DNA of 64,000 nucleotides from Rhizophagus irregularis (lineage: Eukaryota; Glomeromycota; Glomeromycetes; Glomerales; Glomeraceae). A model generated the notes under the pieces. It was not told the origin of the DNA, did no database searches, and worked only from the letters and a program-made list of their open reading frames with translations. The DNA lies in the NCBI RefSeq assembly GCF_026210795.1, contig NC_089444.1, positions 3,524,501-3,588,500 of the forward strand, given 5' to 3'. Position 1 is the stretch's first letter. Every line of letters begins with the position of its first letter. Below are positions 46,081 to 58,357 of this stretch, piece after piece. The position numbers were made by a program, and so were the translations under genes.

Positions 46081-49000
46081 TTATTAGAAAATTTTTTATA
46101 AAATAAATTTTTTGATAAAGAATTTTTTTTTTAATATAGGTAAAGCTTTTCTCTGATAGAATTTTTTCAGAAATTATTTTTAATAGAAAGATTTTTTTTT
46201 ATAAAACATTTCGTATGATAGGGGAATTTCTTTTAAAAGAGGAGAATTTTTTTTTTTTGATAAAGAATATCATTAAAGAATTTTGAATAGAGCTTTTCTT
46301 TATAAATAATTTCTTAATTTCTTTTAAGAATTTTTTCTTTAATAAGGGATATTTTTTGTTTGAGAATCTATTAGAGAATTTTTCTTTAATAGGGGAGTTT
46401 TTTTTTGATAACTTTGTTGGTTGAAAAATTTTTTATAGGTGATTCTTTTATTGGCGGAGAATTTTGTTTAGAAGTCTTTTAATAGAAAATGTTAAAATTA
46501 ATTTTTTTTTAATAAGGGTATTGAGAATTTTGGCTTGAAAATTTTTTTTTTTATTAAAGAATTTCGTTTAGACATCTTTCTTTTAATAAAGAATTTTATT
46601 GAAAATTATGGAAAATTTTTTGTTAAATTTTATAATTTTAAAAAATTTATAACTTATTTTTTTTTTTAATGAATATTATAAAATTGACTGTTGACTTGAA
46701 ACTTACCATTTACTTCGATACCGAAATTGAAAAATCTACAAAAAAGAAAATGGGTAATTAAGGAACAGTAGTAAAAAAAAACTTACCTTTAAAAGTCTAG
46801 CGCCTTTTCTTTTCTTCTTAAAGAACGTTAAAGGATGTTAAAAGACATTAAGAATGTTAAAGGTTGTATCTTGTATGATATTTAGGATTTTCTTAATTTT
46901 ATCTTGATCTTATTTATGTATTTTATTCTTAATATATCCACCTACAGTATTATTACCTTTAGCATAATTTCCTCCAAAGAGATTTAGGAAATGACGCAAT
47001 AAAAATTGATTTATGAATGACTTTGAAAACGGTAAGTTTCGTAACGAACATTACAAAACTTTGATATTTTGGAATTTCCTCTACATAACATTAATTGTGA
47101 CAGTACATTTTAGATATGGTTTCAGATTTTTTTTAATTTTTATTTTTTTTTATAATTCGATACTGTATTTTCTCTGTTTTACAGTATCTATAATTAATAT
47201 AATTAATATTCTTTTTTGATCTATATTAGCAGCATACTTTTTTAATATTTAATTTAATTTATCATTTTAGTATTTTTAAATTTTTATTATTTTTTTTTAT
47301 TATTAAAATTGCTCATTATAATAAATAATAAATAATAATAAATTAAAGAATGCTACAAAAAATCAAGAAAATTATATTAAATAGATAACGTTGATTGAAT
47401 AATTTTTTTTTATTTTTTTGCTCTTCAAAATCATTAATTTCGGCATCACGACAAAGTGAACAAAATTCTATATTAAATTTTGATATATCATTTATTAAAA
47501 ATCTAATCCTATGAATAAATAATTAATGTATAGTTTTTTAAAAAATATTAAAATTCTAATAACGAATGTGATTTGTATATACATTGAAAAGTTGAAAAGG
47601 AAGAAGAAACTACCCCGGAGGACTACTGTACAAAAAATTTTCAAAGTCACGAGGGCATTTCCCAATAAAATTGGATTATTATAATTACATGTAAACTCTA
47701 TCGCTCGAATATATCTCTCTCACACACAAGAACGTATTGATTTATCATTCCATGAAACATTTTTTCTTTAAACATTTTATTCTTTGTCTTTATTAAACTT
47801 CATAAGGTACTAAAGCTTCTGTTTCTGGAGTTTTTCTTTATATAAAAACATCTTTAAGGGCAAAATAAGTCGTGATTCTCCTAATGATTACGTTGCGATT
47901 ACTTACGAATTTAAAGTTAAGTTTTTATTATAAAGTTAGGTTCTGAACTTTTATTCATTAAAATATGTATATTTTGTTATTGTTTTTTATATATTTTTTT
48001 TATATTATTGTCATAACTTATTCTAGGAGTTTTGATTTTTTTTTAGGTAATAAAATATTTAAAAGTGGATTTATTTTATTTCATTTATCTAATATAATCT
48101 TGTTGTTAGCATGTAAGATTAGATATTTAATATTATTTATTAAAGAAAATTTTCAAGGTGTTTTAATTTTTTTTTTTAAACTGTTAACGAAAATTATAAT
48201 CTTATCATCTTATTAATGATTTATGCTTCTTAAGATAATTATTGAAATGAAAGGTCTTTATTTTTTTCTTTCGAAATTAAAGATTTTTTATTGTAAAGAT
48301 AAAAAAAAGGATTAATTGTCTTTTTTCGTGAAATTTGTTCTTTATAAAATCACGTGATCTGTTGATTGGCCGATCAATCATGCGATGTAAGTTGCCATCT
48401 TCATTTCTCTTTAGATTCCGGATTTGAATTCGAAAAAACTAACATTCGATCATAGAAATGCTCTTATTACGATGTTCATGCTTAAGGGCAGAGTTTATTC
48501 CATCGGAATTAGATCCTAATCAAAAAATTTTGACCATCTTTATAGATGATGAGTTGGGTACTCGTCAAATACATGTATACAGTATATGAAGAGTTCCATA
48601 AAGTTATGGAAATAAAAGGAATTAGATTATATAACCATGTAAAATATTGATAAGAGTATAAATGAGGGTGCACTTAATAAGAAATATTTCAACAGCTATT
48701 TACAAACTTCATTTATCTCATTTTATTTTTAGATATTTGATAATATTTTTCTACATCCCAAATACGTTGAGCAATCAATCAAAGTAATAAAGTTTCATTT
48801 GAAAATGACTATCCAAAGATTAACTTTAATATTTATTTATATATATTGGCAATGACTAATGATTACAAAAATTAGTGAAATTTTTAATTTTTTTGATTTA
48901 AATTCTTGCTTGCCACCAACGTAAAAATAATAAAAAAAAATTAACACTGTAAAAGATATTTTTTTTTTATCAAAGAATTTCACTCCATTGAAATAAAAAA

Positions 49001-49200
49001 AATATCCCAATTTTCGAAAAAAAAGAAAAAGCATTTACAAATTATATATTAAAATTAAATTGCTGTCGTATATCAAAATTATAAAATGAAATTATGTGAT
49101 ATATTGTAAATGAAAATTTTTAATAGCAACAAAAACTATAATTTTGTGATTTGCGTACGTTTTTATTTGCAGTATTTAAGTTTATTTGCTAGAGGTTAAA
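46081..49200. other. T-rich degenerate repeat tract and gene-poor sequence
   Basis: 46081-46680 is a T-rich tract of loosely repeated GAATTTT(C/T)TTTAATA(G)GGG words on the plus strand. From 46.7 to 49.2 kb there is no supportable gene; frames at 47013-47219, 47965-48216 and 48837-49034 are Phe/Ile/Tyr-rich products of poly-T. A TCACGTGA octamer lies at about 48350. Confidence 0.55.
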
Positions 49201-52200
49201 TAAGAATAATTCTAAGATATTTAATATTAATTAAATGACTTAAATAATGATTAGTCATTTGATTTTGAATGATGAAGTTGACATTTTATTTATCATTTCA
49301 AATCATTTACTAAATACTAATATAGAAATATTGAAAGAAAATCAGATGACTTTTATATTTAATTAATTATTTGTTAATTGAACTGGTTCAATTAACTTGA
49401 TTTTCAAACTGGTTATCTCTTTTAATTCATATTTATCTGGTTAAACTTACCGAATTCCAACCTTTAATAAATTATAAAATGAAAATACCATTTGGAAAAT
49501 TTTAATCAATTTTTTATTTCTAGAATAAATGTCAATAACATGCAAAAAAAGCTTCCAATAACCTTTTATCTTATGGAATTGGACCTTTCAATCCCTCTAA
49601 TTTAAACTGAATCCTTTCCAAAATTTCAATAATTTTTTCATTTATATTATTCCACAAATAATGTGCATAATAATATGAAACCTAATGTATTATTATTAAC
49701 CTCTAATGGAAATCCTATTAGAATTGGAATAAAAAAAAAATGTGAGTTTCCAATAGCTTTCAATACTTCAGTAAATATGTCTAAATTTATAGTAGTATAG
49801 AATTAGAAGAAAATATAAAAATATAACATCTATTAGTAAACATAATAGAAAGTATTACTATAGTTGGATTTATTGGATTAATAAAACCTTATAAAATTTG
49901 TGATAAAGAAAAAAATAATAATAAATTTGATAAATAAATTTCTTAAATTATAATTGATTAACAAAGTTATAATAACTTTTTTTAATCCTTTTCTTTTTAT
50001 TACTCATTATATTTATGTAATTCACTAATAATTTTACACTTTGGCCTTTATTATATAATTTGGTTTATAAATATTACTTATTTATAAATTCTTTTAAGAA
50101 TAGAATTTTTTTATTATTTAAAAAAATTTCAAAAATTAAAATCCATAAATGAAGAAAAATAAAATTATTTTACCATAATTTGATAATAATGATTCTGATG
50201 ATAAGATGTTAAATAAAAATGTGGACCAAAAATAGGTCAATAAACATGTTAAAATTAAAAAAATTTGTTATTACAAATTTATAATAATTAAAAATAATAT
50301 TTGAAGACAGGAAAATATGTCAAAGACAAATTATTTATATATTTTTAAAAAAATAAATTGCTAATTGATATTTAGAAGAGAAATTAATTTCCAGACTTCA
50401 TTGAAATGTATTTATTAGTTCTATATACTCAATTAAAAAGTAAGATAAGATAAATTATGTAGCCTTGCTTCATCAAATGTAAAAAAAAAATAAAATAGAA
50501 AAAATAATATAGAAAATAATCAAAAAAATAATACAAGAGGTATTAGAAAAAGAGATAATCTAAAAGAATGGATTAATAAAATACTTTTAGGACAAAAAAG
50601 TATTATAGGAGAAAATAAATAAAATTCAGAATATGATGTAATAAATTTAATATATAACTATGCAAAATGAATACAATTAGTAAGTCATACATGGTAATGG
50701 AATTATTAATATATTAACTATATTATATCATTGTATTATATAAGCAATTATATAATGATTTTACTCATATAAATATTCTAGTTATGACTTAGAAAAGTTT
50801 AAATTGAAATAAAATACTGTTTACTAATATCTATTTTTAAAACTTTAGACAATTATTCATAAAATAATTCTTTTAAAAGAAAATAATAATACCTAATATA
50901 TTAAAGATTTACAAAAATAGATATCTGTAATTGGCCATTACTTCCAATTGTGTCAAAATATCACAGAAGATGGCAATATCTTAAAATTAATTAATTATTT
51001 TTCTAAAAGAATTGTCAAAGTTAATTTATTTAGATAAATTAATATAAAATATTAATATAGTAAGAAATATGAATTCTACAAAGCCAAAATTTACTACTCC
51101 TATTTTTCAGTTATCATATGATCAATTTTGGCTTAAAAAGTTTAATAAAAAACCCTATAACATTAAGATTTCAATGAATGTATAATTTGAGTATTGAGCA
51201 AATGAGCTTTGTTGCAATCATTTGGAAGAGGTACAGATTCATACTTGTATCACATAATCATGAATAAAAAAATAAATCATAGAACAGGAGTTTTGAACCT
51301 TGAACAGCAAAAAGAAATAAAAATATTCCTCCAAAAATAATTGTATATTATGTCAAGAAAAAACATTCATAATTATTTAGAATGCAAAGCACTCAGGTGG
51401 AATAATATTTTTGGTTTCCTAAATGGATGTAACACTAAGACATTGAAGTATAAGATTAACTCAAGTCTCAATATAATCACCAATAACAAGAAAGATTGCA
51501 GGCATAAGAAAATACTGAAATTGCTCAATAAGTATAGAGAAGTGATTAAGAGCTTTTTCATTGTGAAATTTTTGGGTTATTTAAGACAAGGTTTATAAAA
51601 AACTTACATTAAAATACAATGATATTATTAACAAAATTAACCTGACTGCAAACTTACAAGAAAATGGGTAGAAAAACATTTGCATAAGTAGATTCACCAT
51701 CATTTATGGAAAATACAGAAAATACTATAAACAGCAGGACTGTTAATAGCAGGACTATCCTTGCTGGAATCATGTCAAAGGAGAGAAATATACATACATT
51801 CAACTCATTGAAATTATAGACAAAAACATCTTGTTTAAGAAAAGGTTACGAAACATTAAAAGTTATGAAAAGCAATGTACATCAAGAAGGAGTATAGTAA
51901 ATCCATAAACAGTATAATAATTCATTGTTTTTTAACTAAAAATAGTAGCAACTTAACTCCTTCTTTTTGTATTTAGTCTGATGATGACTTCATATCCATC
52001 CATTAACCAAAGTGGAAAATTTTATTGTTATCAAAGGTTCTGAATATGACAATAAAATTTTTTAATATAAAATATTGTCTTGAAATTTATGTGAGATTTA
52101 TATTTATAGAATAAGGAATTAACTGGTTCTAAGAAAGTTATATAGAATACTTTCTTATAGGATTTGTTACAGTGAATTCCTCTCAAAAATTTTTATTATT

Positions 52201-54648
52201 TTTTGTTTGAACAGGCCAAAATTATGAAGAGCATTCAATTATCATCACCATTGTAACAAAAGAACAGTAGGGTTCAATTTACTGTAAGGATTGGAAATGA
52301 AGTCTCCATCACTTTATTTTATAATGGAAAATAAAAGAAAAATGTTTAAATATAAAATCCCTTATTTTATTTAAGTTATTTTTATGGGTTAATAACCAAA
52401 GTTACATTCATATTTCTATAATATAAACTTATTTATACAAAGATACTATTTTACAATTACATAATTATTACTAATAATTAAACTATGCAAATAGCTATGT
52501 AAATATTCTAAAACTTTCTATAAACTTCTTTTACTAATGATTATTAATTATTAATAATAAATTTCCCTTATGATGTAATTGTACTCCTCTATCTAATGAC
52601 TTATGATAATGACTTACAATTAATTATACAGATCCCATCTTGACAATCATCTAATTTGCCCATGATGTAATTGTTCAATCATTTAATTTCCAAATTATCT
52701 AGCTGAACCACCTTTTTCTTTATCTTTTTTCTTTTTTAATTTAATATAATAATAAATATTAAAATTTTTAATATATTTATCATTTTAAATTAATACATAA
52801 AAGAAAATTCACCTACTGCATTTACAACTTTTTCATAATAATTAATCTTTATCACAAATCTCTGGTTATACCATGAGTAGTACCTAGAAGAACAATGGCA
52901 CTATCAAGCCATCATTATCAACTTCAGAAATGCAAGTTGAAAAGTGAATAGGTATTAAAATTATCAGAACCTGAGTTTAAAGGAACTGTAGGCACCAGAA
53001 AGGAAATCAAAAAAGTGCAAAGTCAGCAGAATTACCATCAAGTCCTAAAGCCTCTTCTAGCAACAAGCTTGAGACTGAAATGGTATTAAAGATGAGAATA
53101 AAAAGTTGAATTCAATATCAATACTATCATAAAGCAATAGGAAATATAACCCATAGTTAAGGTATATGATTTCTAATTTTTCAATTCTTGTTTTCTTTTC
53201 AGTTCTTTAGTGAATGTTGATAATATCAATGATTCACAAAGTTTCCACCAATATTAACAGATGGAAACTGATAAATTAAGGAATAATAATAAATTAAAAT
53301 GGAATAATACATTTGAGATACAGTAAGTATTGTTAGAAGTCTGAATGTAAAATTGCATTTCACTGGATTTATCTTTTATAATTCTATTTTAGGGCACTAT
53401 CATTAATTATTATACTTAATTCTCAATGTCCATATCCAAATTTTACAATACTAAAATGGCATAAAATTATTTAAACAAACCTGTATCAGCTTTAACAATT
53501 CATTATTTTCACAATCAATTACTGAAAAGGAAAATATGCTGTTGGTGAAGACAGTTACATGCATCTAAAAGATCTGAACTAAGCAGAATTGCTGCTCATA
53601 ACTTAATAATCTGTAAATTGTGCTTCATATTTGTAAAGACTATAAAGATAAGTCTTGCTTCAAAAGAATTAAGCTATTTACATCAATTTGGAAAATCGAT
53701 CTAATGAAGAGATACCCCAGAGGTAACAAATGGTGTGAATGATACTAATATGCAAGAGAATGAATTCCAATCAAAAAGAAATTCATCAGGATAAACTTTC
53801 CTAAGGATTACCTATATAAGAACAGGAAAAGTTTTAGGGCTTGCTTGTTGAGAGAATTATCTATGCCTGTTAAGGGAAAGTTTATTCAGGTCAATGATAA
53901 GAATGAAGAGTCTAAGGATTTGAACTTGCAAAGTTTAGCACTTTAGCCTAATTATTCTAAAAAGCAATTAAGGCCAAAAAAATGAATTACTTTAGCCTAC
54001 CAAAGGAGATTCAGTGTTAGTACTATTTGCCAAATTATATGTTGAAAAATAAGGATGAGACCTGTGTAGGTATTTTTTTGTGAAGTAATAAGCACTGAAC
54101 ATCAGAATGAAGAGAACAAAATCTATTGGAACATTTACCATGGCTCTGTATATATATACTAAGGACTCAATAGATTTGAATATAAAACAAAGTGAGATAC
54201 ATCCTGACAAAATCAATCAGATCATTGTTTTTATTAAGGGTTATAAAATGAAGGTTTGTATTATGATCATCCTGGATCGGAATGTATTTACTGGTTGAAG
54301 TGGGTCATGCTCCATAACAAGAACTGTTAGGGATTTAAGAATTGATTATAAACCTTCATTAAGTATTGATAAGTGTCTGGGTTAGTTTTTTTGGATAAAT
54401 TGGCTGGTAAGAGATATTGTATCACACCATTCCAAAAAATATATTTAGAATGGTCATGCCCAACTGACCAGTAGAATGATCTGAAATGACTAGTACTCAA
54501 ATGACCAATTATTTAAGTCATTTGAAAAATATTAAACATTCTGTTAATAATATCACATGATATATTAAAGAATTTTCAAAAAATAAGAACATTTGAAGCA
54601 CATGAGCACTTTATACAATATATTGTAATGAACTAATAATGCTTATAC
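49201..54648. other. CpG-depleted relic region
   Basis: In about 5.4 kb I count only about four CpG dinucleotides, against many per kb elsewhere. Coding-like fragments appear (for example 51341-51598, 85 codons, with readable but interrupted continuation to about 51900), yet frames are riddled with TGA/TAA/TAG. This pattern fits old transposon sequence decayed by deamination of methylated CpG. I cannot assign the source family. Confidence 0.55.
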
Positions 54649-54892
54649 TAAGGTTGCTTGCCGAAACCTAGGGGTTTAGGCAAGATGGCGTTTTGCCGAA
54701 AAGCGAAATTCTGCCAAAACTATATTAAAGTTATATTAAAAAACTGGCGAAACTTTGGAGAAAGGCGAAACTGCTGAAACTTATTATAAATGCCGAAACT
54801 GCCGAAACTCTGCTGAAACTATAATAAATCTATAGTAAAATTTTGATGAAACTAATCGTAGGATTTTGAGGAGGTTTAGACAAGCAACCTTA
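54649..54892. mobile_element. 244-bp hAT-like MITE
   Basis: Ends TAAGGTTGCTTGCCGAAACC and CAAGCAACCTTA form TIRs (12 bp perfect, about 20 with mismatches). Perfect 8-bp target duplication GCTTATAC at 54641-54648 and 54893-54900. The interior is built of GCCGAAACT repeats and is CpG-rich, contrasting with the CpG-poor DNA it landed in. No coding capacity. Confidence 0.85.
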
Positions 54893-54900
54893 GCTTATAC

Positions 54901-55459
54901 TATATTTAGTGCTTTACAAGATTTTTAAAGTTTCTACGTTTTGCAAGTATAAAGATTTTTTGATTTGTATCACTACACACAATTCTTGAAAAAAAAACTT
55001 ATATATTCCCTATAAAAAAATATTGTCCACTTTATGTATAGCAAATGTACAATGTATAATATTTATATAGTTGTTTGCTAAATATACATAATATATCCAT
55101 ATTTTGAGTACCAAATGTATAGAAAAATGGGCCCGATTTGAACAAATTATGGTTAAATTATGGCTAAAATAATGTTTACTATATGTTTACTATATGTACA
55201 AAGTATGTATACTAAATATCTTATATATATATTAAATGTATAAATATTGTAATATATTATGTATACTTTACATACAAATATTGTTTATTATACGTGTAGA
55301 TAACATGTTACAAGTTTAATAATAATCTAAGTTATTGCCTTAATTTTTGATTTCTTTCTTAATGACTGCTTCAGTTGATCTTAGCGGATTTAACATTTTT
55401 TTTTGAAGTGTTTGTTCTATTTTAACTGATTTAGTATTATTCCTCCCGCATCACATTAA
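54901..55459. other. AT-rich spacer
   Basis: Loose TATGTATA/TTTACTATATG repeats at about 55010-55290; no gene seen. Confidence 0.5.
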
Positions 55460-55467
55460 AACTGGAA

Positions 55468-56293
55468 TCTACAAAAAAGAACAAATGAAATGTTAGAGAA
55501 TGATCCATTAAAGGGAATGAATTCAAAAAAAATAGTTCCTAATTCTCTCACCGAGATCCAAAATCTGAAATCTATGTGTTTAGAAAAAAGAGAAAATAGA
55601 AGTTAAAAAAGTTTCTAAATTAATTAAATAAAATAAAAAAAAAATGATTACGCCACAGAACGTGCGAAACCTACATTTTAAGCATCTTTAATGTGAACTT
55701 GCAAAACTTATCATAGATATTTTGGCATTCTACCTGAAAAACTACAGGAAAGAAATAATGAAACGTCAATAGATGTTTTAATTAAAGAGAATTAATAAAA
55801 ATTAAAATTTTGCGACTAAAAGTTGGAAACTTACCATTTTGAAGTTTCTAATATCCTAACGCACATCAAAACCTAAAAAATTTTTAGAGAATCATTAATT
55901 AATGTTTCTATTAAATAAGATTTAAAAAAAAAATAAGTTTCATGTTGCAAAACTTACTTTAGAGTCCCAGTACCAAAGCCTACAAAAAAAAATATGTAAA
56001 TGTTAGTTAACATTTCTAATTAAATAAAACTAAAAAAATAATTAAGTTCGCAACACAAAACTTACCATTTCCAGAGTCCCAACGCGAAAGTCTACAAAAA
56101 ATAAATTTAGAAACGTTAGTTAACATTTCTAATTAGAAAAAAAATAAAAAAAAATTGTTTCGTAACAAATTTTACAAAACCTACCATCTAGTATCCCAAC
56201 TCCGAAACTACAAAAAAAATTAAGAAATGTTAATAAATGTATCCAATTTTAAATAAAAATTAAGGTTTCGCAACATCTGTTGCAAAACTTACT
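55468..56293 (-). repeat. Tandem array of micro-exon-like units
   Basis: On the minus strand, short GC-richer segments alternate with homologous intron-like spacers. Segments: one ending at 56293, then 56207-56185, 56091-56066, 55979-55958, 55872-55835, 55741-55675, 55571-55552 and one starting at 55468, so 20-67 nt long. Each is preceded by a T-rich tract and TAG and followed by GTAAGTTTTG, GTAGGTTT or GTGAG. Spacers are 83-103 nt and share an AATGTTAACTAACRTTTC block containing a CTAAC branch-point-like word. Three early segments can be read in a continuing frame as (F/R)xVGxLE-like repeats, then frame or stops break it. A related donor is at about 56944. Either a gene made of repeated micro-exons, now decaying, or a non-coding spliced transcript. 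Confidence 0.5.
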
Positions 56294-57255
56294 AATTCCC
56301 ATATCTCCGTTGAAAGTTATAGCTTCATGAAGTAGCACCCAAAACGCATAATATCGAACAGACGCGATGCATCAAGTACAAATAGGTCGTAATGGAAGAA
56401 AATCATTAAAAACTGCGGTTGCATTTAGTATTTCTTTGGAAAAAATGTGTAACATGTGAAGGATCTGATCGCAGGAAGTCATTACGATCTTAGATCTTTA
56501 TAGGCTAAGTGAATTTCCCAATCGAGAAGTCACATGTATCGATCATTTGGAGGGAGGATGCCGAATTTTCTTTTTGTTGGTTGAAGATTGATGCTGCTGC
56601 ACATTTGTGGAAATATTTTGTTAATAAATAATAAATTAAAAGATTAATCATCAGATTTTAACGCATAACCTGATGAAAAACTCTCCTAAAGAAAAAGAAA
56701 CAAAACAAGTTAATAAACACTATAAACAATTCAGAACATTCCCATCCTAACCAAAATCCATGTTGAAAAAACATAACATACTTATTATTGATTTCATGAT
56801 TTCACATATTTTTTTAAAAAAATTTTATTTTGAAATTTTATAGTCAATAGACTATGAAAAAAAATACATTTCGTCTAAAAAAAAAGAAACAATCAAACGT
56901 TAATTAACATTTCGTTAAATAAATCTAAAAAAAATTGATACCTACTAATTTTTCCACATCTTAAGAGACCCGTCATCTACTCTCATTGATATTTTACCTA
57001 TAAGATTTTTCTCTTTCCTTTGGATAAAAAGAAAATACAAAATGGAAGGAAAGAGGGGAGAGGATTTGGTTTTGGTACTTAGGTTTCAGAGACTCTTGAA
57101 ATGGAGGTGAGTCATTGGTTTTTTTTATTGCTTATTGTTTTTTTGTCTTTAATACTAATTTTTCTTTTTTTTTAAGTTTGTCCTCACCTTTCAGACGCGT
57201 GAGTTTTCAGTTGAAAGAAAAGAAAGGAAGTAGTATGAAAACCCCAATTCTGGCT
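56294..57255. other. Region between micro-exon array and Polinton
   Basis: May contain 5' exons of the micro-exon array (a candidate at 56994-56945 on the minus strand between an AG and a GTAGGTATC donor). No defined gene on either strand. Confidence 0.4.
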
Positions 57256-57470
57256 CACCTACTTATCTCATAATCTAAACCGTTTATTAATATTTTCACC
57301 TACTTATATGCTACATATTTTATAACCTAAATCACCTTTTTTATATTTTTACCTACTTATATCCTACTTATCTCATAATCTAAACCGTTTATTAATATTT
57401 TCACCTACTTATATCCTACTTATTTCATAATCTAAATCATTTATTAATATTTTCACCTACTTATTCCCAA
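57256..57470. repeat. Short tandem repeat at the Polinton flank
   Basis: CACCTACTTAT...CATAATCTAAA...TTATTAATATTTT recurs five times with spacing of roughly 41-53 bp (starts at about 57256, 57297, 57350, 57402, 57454). It may lie at or inside the left border of the Polinton; the border itself is not visible. Confidence 0.7.
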
Positions 57471-57546
57471 CCGAACAAGAAATAGGATTTCAAAGCCAAC
57501 GGAGCCAAAAAAGGTAAGGAATATTAACCCATTCAGGAAACCAGCC

Positions 57547-57612
57547 ATGGAGTCAATAGAGCGGAATAGCAAGGCAAGCAATTACCCTTATACCGAGAAA
57601 AAATGTAATTGA
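57547..57612 (+). other. 21-codon upstream ORF
   Basis: ATG to TGA; its last codons (EKKCN, stop) come from the repeated promoter-like motif. It precedes the 57659 start by 46 nt. Could be a leader ORF or chance. Confidence 0.2.
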
Positions 57613-57619
57613 ATAAAAG
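57597..57619 (+). promoter_or_regulatory. Repeated upstream motif, copy 1
   Basis: A 23-bp word with core AATGTAATTGAATAAAAG, identical to 58313-58335. Ends 39 nt before the ATG at 57659. The GAATAAAA part is TATA-like. Identity of 23 bp upstream of two Polinton genes suggests a shared promoter element. Confidence 0.55.
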
Positions 57620-57658
57620 GTAGGTACCAAGTAACTATACAGATAAATAGTACATAAC

Positions 57659-58219
57659 ATGGTATATACCGCAGAAAAGTTAGCAACAATCTTCGGCTGC
57701 ACAGTCTCTGATCTTATGGCTATCAATAGGGAGATCCTAAAAAGCTGTCAAACCCCGCACACAGTATCAGCAATCCCCGAACTTGTAGGCCATATCCTGG
57801 AATACATTCCAAGTAGCAATTTTGGACCACATCTTCTAGAAGTCAACCCAATCTGGAGAGCCGAAGCTGAACGAGTACTCTGGAAGCGGCGCATGCAAGC
57901 CGAAGAGGCATACGAACAGGTGGCAAATATATGTAAGAAAGCTGAAAGGGCTTTCTGGCGAGATTGTGCAGATGGTGGTATAAATTTTGATAAACTTGAC
58001 GATGAATCAACTAAAATTAGTCAAGAAAAGTATACCAGATTCGAAGAAATGGTAGTCATAGAACAAGCTATTCTCCATTGTAGTTTTATATCGGAAGAAA
58101 CTAATAAGGGAGAATACATCCGAATGATGCGCAATTTTGAGTTATTTAAGGATGGGGATACTCCTGATGAGGATGCGTTCGGTGACTCGGATGATGATGA
58201 CTCAGATGACGAAGAATAG
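57659..58219 (+). CDS. Polinton-associated protein with F-box-like motif and acidic tail
   Basis: 186 codons, intact. Residues ~40-75 read IPELVGHILEYIPSSN ... LLEVNPIWRAEAERVLWKR, which fits the spacing of a fungal F-box (proline-led first helix, then a Leu/Val block, conserved W and final LW). Residues ~76-165 are helical and charged with four Cys. The C-terminus is strongly acidic (GDSDDDDSDDEE). Family knowledge: F-box proteins recruit substrates to SCF ubiquitin ligases via Skp1. It is not one of the standard Polinton core genes I know, so it may be a captured host gene. It lies 138 nt upstream of the polymerase on the same strand and shares its upstream motif. Alternative: an uncharacterised structural or packaging protein with a chance resemblance. 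Confidence 0.6.
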   Translation: MVYTAEKLATIFGCTVSDLMAINREILKSCQTPHTVSAIPELVGHILEYIPSSNFGPHLLEVNPIWRAEAERVLWKRRMQAEEAYEQVANICKKAERAFWRDCADGGINFDKLDDESTKISQEKYTRFEEMVVIEQAILHCSFISEETNKGEYIRMMRNFELFKDGDTPDEDAFGDSDDDDSDDEE

Positions 58220-58312
58220 ATTATATCCAGATAAATTTTAGAAGGTGATATTAACCCGCCTTCATCTTTTTTTTATCCTTATAGGGTAGGCGAACAATTA
58301 ATTTTATTTTCA

Positions 58313-58335
58313 GAAAAAATGTAATTGAATAAAAG
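58313..58335 (+). promoter_or_regulatory. Repeated upstream motif, copy 2
   Basis: Identical 23-bp word to 57597-57619, ending 22 nt before the polymerase ATG at 58358 and preceded by TTTTATTTTCAG. Followed by GAGGAGTATAAAAAG, a TATA-like box. Confidence 0.55.
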
Positions 58336-58357
58336 AGGAGTATAAAAAGTTTACAAG

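Noticed and set aside
47965..49034. Frames rich in Phe, Ile and Tyr
   Set aside because: Products of poly-T tracts with no start context or homology signal.
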